Part shown: one piece after another, positions 22,401-32,900 of the stretch | Layout of the letters: each line of letters opens with the position of its first letter | Position numbering within the stretch: position 1 is the stretch's first letter | DNA from: Moniliella sp. 'wahieum' | Lineage: Eukaryota > Basidiomycota > Moniliellomycetes > Moniliellales > Moniliellaceae | Direction: 5' to 3' | Assembly: GCA_003971905.1 (NCBI GenBank) | Contig: RSEE01000011.1 | Span: forward strand, 917,453-981,452 | DNA: 64,000 bases | Position numbers and translations under genes: made by a program | Notes under the pieces: generated by a model | The model's database searches: none | Told to the model about the DNA's origin: nothing | The model's input: the letters and a program-made list of their open reading frames with translations, nothing else

Positions 22401-23379
22401 CTGCTGTCCACTGACTCGAGTCACAAGAGAGGCCGCGGTCACGGGTGGCCTCGTCCAGAGGCGGTGATGTGGTGCTCTCCGTGCACGGTCCAGGGGCCGA
22501 CATGGAGGAGGATGACCCCAACGACGATGGCGAGTCCAGGGGTGGAGACGACGTAGACGGCGAAGAAGACGAGGACGCAGACTTGCTGTTGTCCCAGTGA
22601 CCTGAGCCGGTGGAGCGATAAATGTGATGGCCGGGACGTGGCATGTCAGCCCGCACAATAGTTAGGCCACGGTAGTTTGGGGTGGGCATGCCCGACACGG
22701 GCGCGCCGAAAAAGAGGTTTTGAGGATATTGTCGCCGTCGACGCCATGCAAAAAGGGAAAGACGACGGCATGAGGCACATCCAACGCCACATAACGGGCA
22801 TACAGATCGGCAAACTGATCTGCCGTCATACGGCGTACAGGCGATGAGCTGTTTTCCTCTGCTTCTAGTCGAGGAGAGAGCGGCCAGGCTGTTGCACCGC
22901 GCACAGGCAGGTGACGAGCATGAGGAACAGCCTTTGTGGTAGGCGACGAATAGCATGGCGATCCGTAGGTCGGAGTGGCCGCCTGAGAAGGCTCATTGAC
23001 AGCACTGGGCACGCCAATGGGGGGTAGACACTGAGATCCCGGTGACGCAGACCCCAGCTGGGATGCTCATTTTCCGCCAGCAGTGGCGTCGGGCTCGATT
23101 CGAGCTGGGAAAGCGACAGCGAGTGGCGAGACGGCACCGAGCTGGCCACGGAGGGTACGGAAGAGGGCTGATCGTGAGGAGGAGCGGCAGAGCCAGAGGT
23201 GGAGGTGGAGGCGAAGGCGTGCACGTCCGGCTCGCTCGCACGTGTCAGAGCTCCGCGGACTGGTGGCGACGGAGCCGCGGGGGCGGCGGCGGCGGTGGGG
23301 AGGGTGTAAGCCACATCGGTGGACGAGGCGGCGCCGTGGCGCTGGGCGACTGGGGGAGGGGGACGTTGATGGCCGACAT
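19485..23379 (-). CDS. PPS1: Dual-specificity protein phosphatase, Pps1 type
   Basis: Pps1 is a fungal Tyr/Ser/Thr phosphatase linked to S-phase progression. The order of elements matches the family. A disordered N-terminus (23.4-22.9 kb) is followed by the Pps1 block [16 protein letters not shown] and [17 protein letters not shown]. Then comes [20 protein letters not shown], with an intron near 21,845-21,785. A first phosphatase-like segment follows with a Cys loop, [20 protein letters not shown] (about 21,010-21,060). The second, canonical DSP domain starts [20 protein letters not shown] and has the catalytic loop [13 protein letters not shown]. The gene ends [17 protein letters not shown], as in other Pps1 proteins. 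The catalytic loop is readable only if one C is added to the run at 20,331-20,336. In the first domain the Cys-X5-Arg loop reads HCADGYTET, so the Arg is replaced by Thr and it is probably inactive. The start at 23,379 is tentative; 23,533 is the upstream alternative. Confidence 0.85.
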
Positions 23380-24177
23380 GACCACCGCAAGGCTGGGGCA
23401 GAGGGTGGGGAGAAAGGAAGGCGTGGGAGCTGGGCAAGGGGGTGGGGGTGGAAGGGGGGAGGTGGAGATGGAGACGGGGCGGAAGATGGAGACTGCAGGG
23501 GGTCTGCTGCCGCAGCACAGCCGTCGTTCCCACCCTTTATGAGATTAGAGCGAAGAGTACTTACTTAGCACTTAGTACGCCAACCTGCCCACCCAGCATA
23601 CACCGCACCACCCGCACCAGCCCACAGCTGGCCTGGCGCTGCCCTCCGACGTGTGAGGTGGGATGCATGATGCAGGATGGGTGACCGGGGCGGAGGGCGG
23701 TGGGGGCGGAGGGCGGTGGGCTGCAGCCAGTGGACCCACCCGCACAGCGCGCCCATGCCCCAGCCCACTGCGGCCCTGGCCCTGCATTCGGCCGGGGGGG
23801 CAAGAGTGCCGCAGTGGCTGCCATGCGCCTCCCGACGCACAGGCCGCTGGCGGTGTTCGATCGGCAGGACTCGGGCTGCTTGTACAGCCTGTACAGCGGT
23901 TAGTGTCCTCCAGTGCTTGCGTGCTGGAAGGCAGCTTCAGCCAGCACTCCGCCGCCCTGCCTCAGCGCTGGCCTGCGCTGGCGCATCCGCTCAGCAGCAC
24001 CACGCATCATGCATCCCAACGGCTACGTCACAAGCTTTAGGCGTCGCAGCATCACCCATCACGATCTTATCGCCTCGGAATGTAGAAACACATTACGCAG
24101 TGCCCATTCGAATCACCCACCGGCCCATCTGCCCATCGTACACCACCATCAGCATCGCCCTTGCTGCTCAACGCAGG

Positions 24178-24270
24178 TAACTAGTAACTAGTAACTAGTG
24201 AGCAAGTAGCTAGTAAGCTACAGTGCACTCTCTTACCTGGGAAAGCTAGTAATGCTAGTGATGACTAGCC
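24178..24270. repeat. ACTAGTA and GCTAGTGATG short repeats
   Basis: Three overlapping copies of TAACTAGTAACTAG-type sequence are followed by GCAAGTAGCTAGTAAGC and then GCTAGTAATGCTAGTGATGA. The last part resembles the repeat at the left edge of the window (25-48). All copies are intergenic. Confidence 0.45.
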
Positions 24271-25070
24271 CGCAGTGGTGCCCCGCATTGGGTCACCTGT
24301 CACTGAAGTCACTGATCACTGGTGGAGGAAGGCCACTGGCTGGTATCATGCATTCGGTGCATGCATGGAGGCGCTTGCCCAGAGGCTGATGGGGTTGGGC
24401 CTATATCCTCAACCGCTCCACCGCCCCCCATGAGTGGTCTGATGCCGCATGCGATGCTTGTTGGGAGCGGGCATGTCTGATTCGAAGAGCTGGCAATATA
24501 TGGCAGCCCCATCCCATCCCTTGCCTCGTTCCTGGCACCGGTCCCCTTCTGAGATCTGAATGAGGCAGGGTGCGAGTGTGGCGTTGCATCAGCTGCGCCG
24601 AGGGCTCAGCGCGCTCATGGCGCTCATGCGCTCATGCATCATCTATTGCGGGATGGAGCGTCTTGCGCGCCTTAGGCCTTATTGGGCCCTGGGAAACTAA
24701 TCTGCCTTTCAGCCATTCTCGAATCTGGGTTCAGCCAACGGCAAAAGCATAATTGCGTGTGGAGAGGTTCTATCTATACCACCGCCAAAGCGACAAGGCG
24801 CAGTACGTACATGCTTTGTCTGCGCCAACCGCGATGGCAGTACACCAGAGGGGAGATATAGGGCCACGTTTTGCTTTGGCTGTACGTTGGTTGCTGCAGG
24901 CGGCAGAAGATTGGTAGGGCCGGGTCTGTCGGGGTGTTCTGAGTTTCTGAGTCCTGAGTTCTGAGTTCGGACGGTTTTTCTGCTGCCTTCTGAATCGTTG
25001 TCGTGTCCCATTCCATTGTCAATAGAAACTCTTTAGCAAACATATTATCCCTCTGCGTTATCAAAACGTA

Positions 25071-25610
25071 CATCATGCATCAACATCAACAGAGTCCCAG
25101 CCCTGTTGGGGACCCAGCCCAGCCTCCCTACTCGTCTTCGACGGCCACCACCATACCATCATGCATCAGGTATCAGGCCTCAGGCATCTGGCATCATGCA
25201 TCAGGTGCATCAGGCTCGGGCCGGTTTTGGACGTTGGGGCTCCCGCGCTCCCGCGACCCAATAATGCTCTGAATTCGATCGGATCCAGATCTCATCGATC
25301 ATCGTCATCGATCTCATCAATATTCAATCTCATCGATCATCAATTATCTCGCCGGCTGTCTGCCGCACCCTGGCGTTATCGCATCCACTTCTTTGCATCA
25401 CGCTCACGTGCCCCCTTCGTTCACCGTTTGTTCAACTTTCAACAGGTCCACGGCTGCGCGGGCCTTCTCTGCCAAACGTCAAAACCCCTCTTCTAGCTAC
25501 CCTCCCGGGTTCTCCGCGGCCGACGGCAAACTAAAGAAAGAAGCGGTGAGTGACCTCACCTGGGAGTACTGCGTACGGAGCGTGTGCTGGTGTGCCTCAT
25601 CATGCATCAG
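25071..25610. repeat. Cluster of CATCATGCATCA motifs
   Basis: CATCATGCATCA(GG) occurs at 25,071-25,082, 25,157-25,170, 25,191-25,205 and 25,598-25,610. Shorter or reverse copies lie at 23,661-23,676, 24,005-24,015, 24,345-24,353, 24,631-24,642 and 26,089-26,098. Single copies lie at 58,409 and 62,974. The core is the palindrome ATGCAT. Confidence 0.6.
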
Positions 25611-25846
25611 CCCTTGTAGTGCCTCTGATTCTATCCCGGAGCAATCATTAATCACGCCAAGAATCACGCGATGACGCACCATTCCTCCAATCCTTTTCAT
25701 CGTATCCCCCCGTTGGCCAACTCCAGCGCCCACACCATCACTTGCCTCCATGAGCTCAGGCGGGCTCAGGCGCAGATGCGCTCCTCCATCGAACGTCCAC
25801 TCATCAACTGAGAATGCAATACAAATTGGCCGTTGTATTCCACTTC

Positions 25847-25877
25847 AGCTTCAAGCTTCAAGCTTCAAGCTTCAAGC
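25847..25877. repeat. Tandem 7-mer AGCTTCA, four copies
   Basis: Four perfect head-to-tail copies of AGCTTCA are followed by a partial fifth. A two-copy reverse-complement version (TTGAAGCTTGAAGC) lies at the right edge of the window near 63,937. Confidence 0.8.
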
Positions 25878-28680
25878 CTCGTGAAAAGCTAATCGTTTCA
25901 TGAGAACCGCTTCATCCAGAAGACCGATCGTGGTGACCGTACGATCATCGCTTTCCACCGTCAGCAATAATGGCATCCACACGCAGACTCCCCACGGTTC
26001 CCCTCTCCAGGCCCCATGTCCATCTGCCTCCCAACTACCCAGCGCGGTGCGTTGAAAATAAGATGATGTCAACGCCTAGACGCCCAATGCATCATGCGTT
26101 TTTCGGCCCTTTCATCAGCTGGATATATATAACTCTCGGTGCGGCCGTTGCCGCTTTTCCCCCGATGGTTGCGATGGCCGCATCCACACCGAAAAAACTT
26201 TTCGATACGGGTCAACGTTCAGCGTTAAACCGTCAAAACAACTCCGTTCGGCATAATATCAATCGTCTTCAGCCTAACCGGTAACCGTCGGAGCCCGGCC
26301 GCACTGCCAGTTCTCGGGCCTCACTGCCCTCTTCCGTCGGCTCAGCAGGGCTGAGTAGCTGACTGGGCTCCCGGACAAAAAATGGGTGCTTCTGATCGCC
26401 AGGGTCAGTCAAACCCGTTTTCAGCTCCTTATTGGCTGCGACGATCGACTTTAAAAAGCGGGCCTATTGAATATTGATAGTTACATTTCGACTTCTCTGA
26501 TCTTCAGGTCAAACTGGAGGCCTACGATTCCTTTTTCACGGGAAGCCTTTTGACATGCACATCATCATTCCTTGTTGAATGTAAGCTTCGGACATTTAAC
26601 CCATTGGCACAACCCTCCGCTTAAATAGCTGTGCATCAGCGCTGCTGCCTTCTCATTATATTGCAATCGTGTGTGGTGTTGTTTGGACCATTTGACCATA
26701 TTGGTGCGCATCAGTGACGGTGTTTTTTACCCGTCAATGTCGTCAACCTGCTGATTGAGCTGTTTCATAGTAGGTGTATTTCCAATTGGATCCCCAGCGC
26801 CATCGGAGTGATCACAGGGCGCATCAGGTTACAGATGAACGAGATGAACTCAGTCGATGAACGATTATGAATTACTGTTCAGCGTTCATACCAATCAGGG
26901 GTCACAACCCATCAGTTTCCCTTCCTATCTAGCGTCGCATGCGCAATGTCCCCTCCCTCCCTCCCAGAAGTTATTCCGTCATGAGTTGGATGCTCGGCTA
27001 TACAAGAGTAGGATAAAATGCACATGCAGTTGTTTTGTGGTTACCCCGGTCACCACAGCACTATTTTGCCTTCCCGGACACAGGCAGAACGACACCGCTT
27101 CTTCACATGTCCCAAGGAGGTGGAGCATATGTCGACAGTATACTGCAGAATCTGCCCTCTACTTCTGTCGGCATTATCATCACAGTAACTGGTTTGACTC
27201 ACAGAAATCCTGACGGTAATAATTCTCTTCCTCTCAGATGTAACTAGCACGTTCAAAGCCCAAGTTGAGACTTCCCTCTCCTGCTCAGCCTGGCCCAGCC
27301 CTCTTTTTTCAGACCTCAGGCAAGGGCCATCCATCTTCACATGCTTGAAGGGAAATTTTTTCATTGCGTCTAATGTGATAGGCTAAATCGCCACCCAAGC
27401 GCTGATCCTTCACTCTTCTGTGGAATAATAATAACTGTGCATGATAAACCAGAAGGAGGCAAATGAAAACGTGAAAGCAAGAAGTATCGTCGACGGTCTC
27501 TTCCATGGATACATCTCATATCTCACAGAGATATCGCGGTGTCACATCAACGCACCATATCAATGACTTCCTGTCACCATGTATTCCACTTGTCTTCACC
27601 TTAGGTTGTTGTTGCTGTGTTACGCATTATCATGCCACTTTCCCCCTCCGTCTATTCATAACGTGTAGACGGCTTTATGTCAGTATGCGTGTATTCCATC
27701 GCATCTATTGTATCCTCCCAGTATCCATAAAGACCGCACTTCTTCTCCGTCGGTATGCCATCATTGACGGTATCGTCAGTCCCGTGGATTATGTTTGACG
27801 TTTTGAAGTCTATACTCAGGCTTAAACTGGGGACTATACGCAGAGTACGCTCAGTGCTGCCTCGATATGTTAACATGACGTGTGCGCTCACTGGCATCAG
27901 GGGAAATGATTAGCGACGCATCCCTTTTCCTGTGGCGCACCTGCATAGTTGTTCTTACAGCTTTTTTCATTCATGTATAAGCACCATGCGCCCTTTGTGG
28001 CTGGTAGTATTACTGATAGCTGATGGAAGAGCTGCCATGCGGTGCCTGCGAGGCTTTCCTTTATATTCGTGTCGATACGACGGAATTTGGAAGACATTCC
28101 AGCGGTTCACCATGTCCAACGTACTATACAGCCGCCACAATTGGGTCAGACCGAAATGGACACATGAATTGTGGGGGCGCATATTAGCTCTTTTGCTCAT
28201 TAGCAACCGTCGTAAACGCAGTCCCCATTCAATGAAGAGTGCCGCCCTTCGGCGACAGCAACTACCATGTGGATGTGGGGGTTGGTTAATAAGGGGGGGC
28301 ACTTGGAGGTCCTTGTACCCGACGACTGAGCGTACTGAGCGCGCAGGATGATGGCCGTGGTGAGCACCAAGTGCTCTCCACTCTCGACGTATGTACTGGG
28401 CATCCCAAGTTGGCGTCACTTGCAACATTGCATTTCGTCGACCAATGTTTCAACTATCCCGTCTCGTCCTCGCGACCATCACTTCAGCCTCTACTGGCAC
28501 GCCCTTGGTGTCAAGTGCTTTGGGGGGGCGGCCATGTGCCAGGAGGAACACATCGCCTGCATTCCCTTGGAGGATCCCAAGTCCTACTTTTGTTGCCGCC
28601 GTCGTTCCTTGCGTCCTTGCGTCCGAAATCCCATCGCTCTACCCCCCTAACTTGAGTAAGTTTCGCTGGCTGCCCTGCGC

Positions 28681-28976
28681 GACGCCGGGCAAAGCGTGCT
28701 GGAGAGAGACCATGCCCATCAACAAGTGGCTCCCGGGGCGCCTGCATATGTGGTGCACGTCAACTACGCCAACTAGTGAGAGATTGGGAAAGCAGAAGAT
28801 GCTGATGCCCTTGCCGTTCGCATTGTGTTGGACTCCAAATATGCTCTGCTGTCGTTCACTTGCTCGGCCACCATGGGGTTGGTGCCGCTCGTCCCGTTTC
28901 TAAAGCTGATGGCAGAGCCTGCATCGCCCGACTACCCGCCCACACGCAACGACCCAACTTCATCGCACGGCCTGTG
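28681..28976 (+). pseudogene. Coding-like orphan fragment, interrupted
   Basis: One plus-strand frame reads like protein on both sides of two adjacent stops at 28,774-28,779. Upstream it gives VLERDHAHQQVAPGAPAYVV and downstream DADALAVRIVLDSKYALLSF, ending at a TGA at 28,974. Residue composition is protein-like, unlike neighbouring frames. I do not recognise the family. It may be a decayed gene, a gene broken by sequence errors, or chance. Frames at 28,390-28,660 could be its upstream part. Confidence 0.2.
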
Positions 28977-29913
28977 AACCTGAACCAAGTCCAACGGCTG
29001 GCCACCTGACGGGAGCACCACCTAGGTCCACCTACACATGAGCGTCTACGGCATCTGTTGCTGGCTGTTGTTTGGGGGGCAGAGGTATCATGCGGAATGC
29101 AATGCGAGCCACTCCCGGGAGAGGGCAAAAGGCAGAAAAATTGCCCCTGCACTCCTAGGAGCGCAGGGAACGAGTATGGTAGTTTGTTTGCGTATCAGCA
29201 AAGCGCTCAACTCAGTCGGAACTTCACAGTTTGAGCGGTAAGGCCGTGCACAAGGATGGGGAAAAGAGTCAAGTTGCGACGGCGGCCAGCCGGGGTTTTA
29301 TACCCTCCATCTTGGCGACACGTAGCCCCCTCACCTGGGCTCGACGCTCGACACAGAGCCTGTGCCCGGCCTCCACCCGCTCCACAATTCCGTGTGTGGG
29401 CTATTCCGCCGCCTCGGCCCATTTCGATTGCAGAGTGGTTACTAATTGGAAATTAATGGAGGTGGTTTACCCCACACTATGGGATCGTCTTCCGTTCTAG
29501 CCCCTGTGAGGAATGTCAGCCCCGCAGTCTGTTTTTTTCTGGTGTGCAATCAAGTGCCGAGGTGTTTTCTTCGCTTCATCCATTGCCCACACGCACACAA
29601 GTATGCAAGTGCTAGACTACGTGCAGCCAATGGGAGAGGGGGAAGGGGGGCAGCGCTACCAATGAAGAGGGTGAGGCTCGATGGGATGCAACAAAGACGC
29701 AGGAGACAGGGGTAGAGAGAGGGGCAGGGAGGGCCTGTGGAAAGACCGAAAGCAAAGGCCGAAAGAGATCTGACCGTACAATACCCAACATGCGAACGAA
29801 GTGACGGGTGGTCAAACACTGAGTTAATACAGAGGTAGAAGAGAGAGTCCAGTGGGTGTGGTTGGGGGGGTGGAGAGACGCGCGTGCTGCAGCAGCCGAG
29901 CAAGACGACAGTC

Positions 29914-32900
29914 CTAGGGAAGGCGGTAGGAGGGAGCATACGACTGCAATTGAACTCCTCCCCCTGTGTAGTGGGCCGGTCTTGGCATCGGGCCAGGAGG
30001 CGGATGATGAGGGTGCCCAGGTGCGCCAGGAGGGATAGAGGCCATCATCTGTACAGGTAGCTGTCGGGGTTGCAGCGAGGCCGATGGAGGTGCGGCGGGG
30101 GGGTAACCCGCCGGATGCAAAAGACGGATGAACCAGCAGAAAAGACAATGTGTGTGCGCGACGCATGGACCGACTCCCACATCGAGTTGATTGGCGGTGG
30201 GACAGGCATCGGTGGGCCAGGAGGTCGACCAGGGGCGGACCCGGGAAGGTGGGTCATGCTTCTTCGCGAGGGTGACATGTTAGCCTCCGGTGCATATCCA
30301 GCAGACGGCCCAGTCGGGGTCCAGTATGGCTGAGCCCCGCGATACGCCTGTATCTGCGCCTGGACGTGAGATTGCTGAGTCTGGAGGTGCTGGGGTGCCA
30401 TCATCTGCTGGGGTATGTTACCCGGAGGCACACTGCCTTGGAGTTGGAGGGCATGGAACTGTGCTTGTGCCGCTCGTATCGCCGCCTGTTGCGCTGGAGG
30501 CATAGGCGGCGGAACATCCGAGAATAGACACTTGATCGTGCTCCCCGTGATGACCTGGTGGAGCGCACCGGTACCCACATGATGCACCTCAATAAACGCA
30601 GGGTCAAAGGCCAGCACGTAGGGGTAGTGCAATGCAAACGCAGTAGGGTGCCCTTCCCACTGAATGAGCCACTTCCCCTTGGAGCGCCAGCCGGTCTTGT
30701 TGACGTAGAAGGCAAACTCTGAAGAAAGGGGTCAGTATTATGCAACCAAACATAAGGCACAGTGCATACGTACCGTCATAACAGAGCAGAAACTCGCGGT
30801 GAATGCGATATATGGCAATCGGCTTGAGTCCCTCTTTGCGGAAGACAAAGTCGAGCGACGTGTCGGCCGGGTCCAGAAGGGCTTGCGTGTCAAGCGTCTC
30901 AAGGTCGACAATTTCGAACCCCTTCGTAGCTGCGATACAGAGCTTCGACTTGAGAAAGTGAACCGAAGTGGACTCCATTGGAACGTAAAATTCTTTGAAC
31001 ACACGAAGAGCCTCACTCTGCCCAGGCGGGCCCTGGAGCAGCTTCTGCAATCCAGGACGCTTGGCCCTGTTTCCGCCTGCTCCCTTGGGCACCGAGGCGA
31101 CTGGATCGGCATATTGAGCACTGTATGGTCGTTGGTGGCGCGCCTCAACGGGTTCAAGTGTACGGATCGTCGAGCTTGGGACAGGGGACGACTTGACCAG
31201 GCATACCAATGTCCTACCCAGACAGGTCCCTGCACGGAAGAAAGTGACCAACCCCTGGATGCGCTTTCCCCGTTTGAGGTTGCCCAAGGGGTCTTGAGGG
31301 TCAAGCGCATCCAGCATGAACGTATGCAGGGTTCTGTCGGCCAACACAATCAACACTTGGAACTCTTCCAGTACGTCGATCTGAGTCACGTTGGCCAAGG
31401 GCAAAACCTTAATGGGGCTGCGTGCTCGTTCTCGTAACTCAGAGAGGTAGACGCCGTCGTGCGCACCATAGATAATTCTTCGCCCAAAGTCAAAGGGCAC
31501 GGCACATGAAGCGCGACGGTGAGAAGCCTGGAAGAAATGTTCGCTCATCGGAACGGCTGAGAAAAGATTGCTCCGGGCACGCAGTGCATCTTGCCGCGCC
31601 TCGATATGTTCCATCCACTTCTGCCGCGCCACATAGGTCGATGCCCAGAGGGTAAGTGTGTACCCGTTGCGTCCCAGGCGGGTAAGAGTCAGAGCATAGC
31701 CCTGCTTGGCGTCCTGTTTCGGAGCACCCGTTACCATGACACTCTCCAACCGTTGCCCAGTCGACAATTTGCTGGCCGACGTTTTGACTCTTGTTTGGTT
31801 GCTTTTACCTGATGAGGGCAGCTCATCATACACCGTCACAACCAGTAACTCCAATGGAATGGGCTGTGGAAACGCAAAATTAGAATCATCCTCACATAAA
31901 TATCGCAAAGAAGAGGTGGATAAACGACAAACCTTCCGTGTAACCTTGTAAAACTCTTGCTTGTTCACCGTCTTAGGCTTAGTGAGTAGCAACGCGTGAT
32001 CAAACAAGAACACCTGCAGCTCTGACGACTCCGATTGAGGGCCCGCCCGTCGCTTAAGTCCACCTTGGAAGGCCAGCTCCCGCATCGGATCTCTCAAACG
32101 CAAGTCGACCGCCTCGCCCGGTTTGAACATCAGCTGTTGGTCCAGCTGGGCCAGATGGAATGTATTGGCCGATTTGCCCGTCTCGGCGTTGACTTTGGAG
32201 AGGAACCCCTTGATCATCTCAATCACCTTGGGCAAGTCTTCCTTGTCAGGACTCGAGGCAGGCGTGTGCTTCAAACACCTCTTGCAACAGGAGGGGGTAC
32301 CGCGCCAGGCGGGTGACAGGTTTGGTCAAGTACCCGTTCAACTCAAGCTTGCGCCGCCGGGCGCCGCTCCGTCTCGTCCACAAAACGTGCAAACGCCAGG
32401 TTGGAAGCTTTCTCGCGTTCAAACTCATATTTCCCATACAGCTGGTGCGCGCCGTACCGGACGAAAGGCTCAAACTGGGAACGAAGGCAAGGAATATGTC
32501 TCCAATTTGGTCCATCACATAGGCGCGCTTTGGCGTGCCACCAGGGCTTCGCACAGACGTTCGTTGACGCTGAGGATTTCTTCCACATTCCAAAAGAGTT
32601 GCGTAACAAACTCCTCCCTCCGCCCACGTGGAACAACATCCGAACGAGAACGTAAGGGGACCATCCACTCGTCCCGCAGGTACTCGAGGTCATGCACAAA
32701 GTTGCGTTCCGTCAACCACTTCGTTCAGTCGCTTCTTGGCGCTTTCCTTTTCGGTACCAGCGCGAGCACCTCGGAGGGGACCGAGTCAGCCCAAAGAACA
32801 CCCGGGACCTTGTCCATGTCATCCTCAAACACTTCAGCAGCCATGGGCAGCGCAGCGCGTAGCGGATGTTGCAGCTCCTGCGGGGGGCGGAATGGGCGAA

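Larger units (their letters stand above)
23380..29913. other. 6.5 kb gene-poor region with AT-richer core
   Basis: This is the longest stretch without a recognisable gene. The left part (23.6-26.1 kb) is dense in short repeats, including the recurrent CATCATGCATCA motif, ACTAGTA repeats at 24,178-24,215 and AGCTTCA repeats at 25,847-25,877. The middle (about 26.4-28.3 kb) is visibly poorer in GC (35-50% in the lines I counted, against about 60% in neighbouring genes) and has no convincing frame. The right part (28.3-29.9 kb) has some coding-like but broken sequence around 28.4-28.98 kb and the 3' flank of the RhoGEF gene. Confidence 0.5.

Noticed and set aside
24178-24270. Telomere-like repeat
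   Set aside because: The repeats are ACTAGTA-based, not TTAGGG-type, and lie within a normal gene region.
28391-28903. 170-residue plus-strand frame
   Set aside because: It is rich in Trp, Cys and Pro, a different frame from the more protein-like reading at 28,681-28,976.
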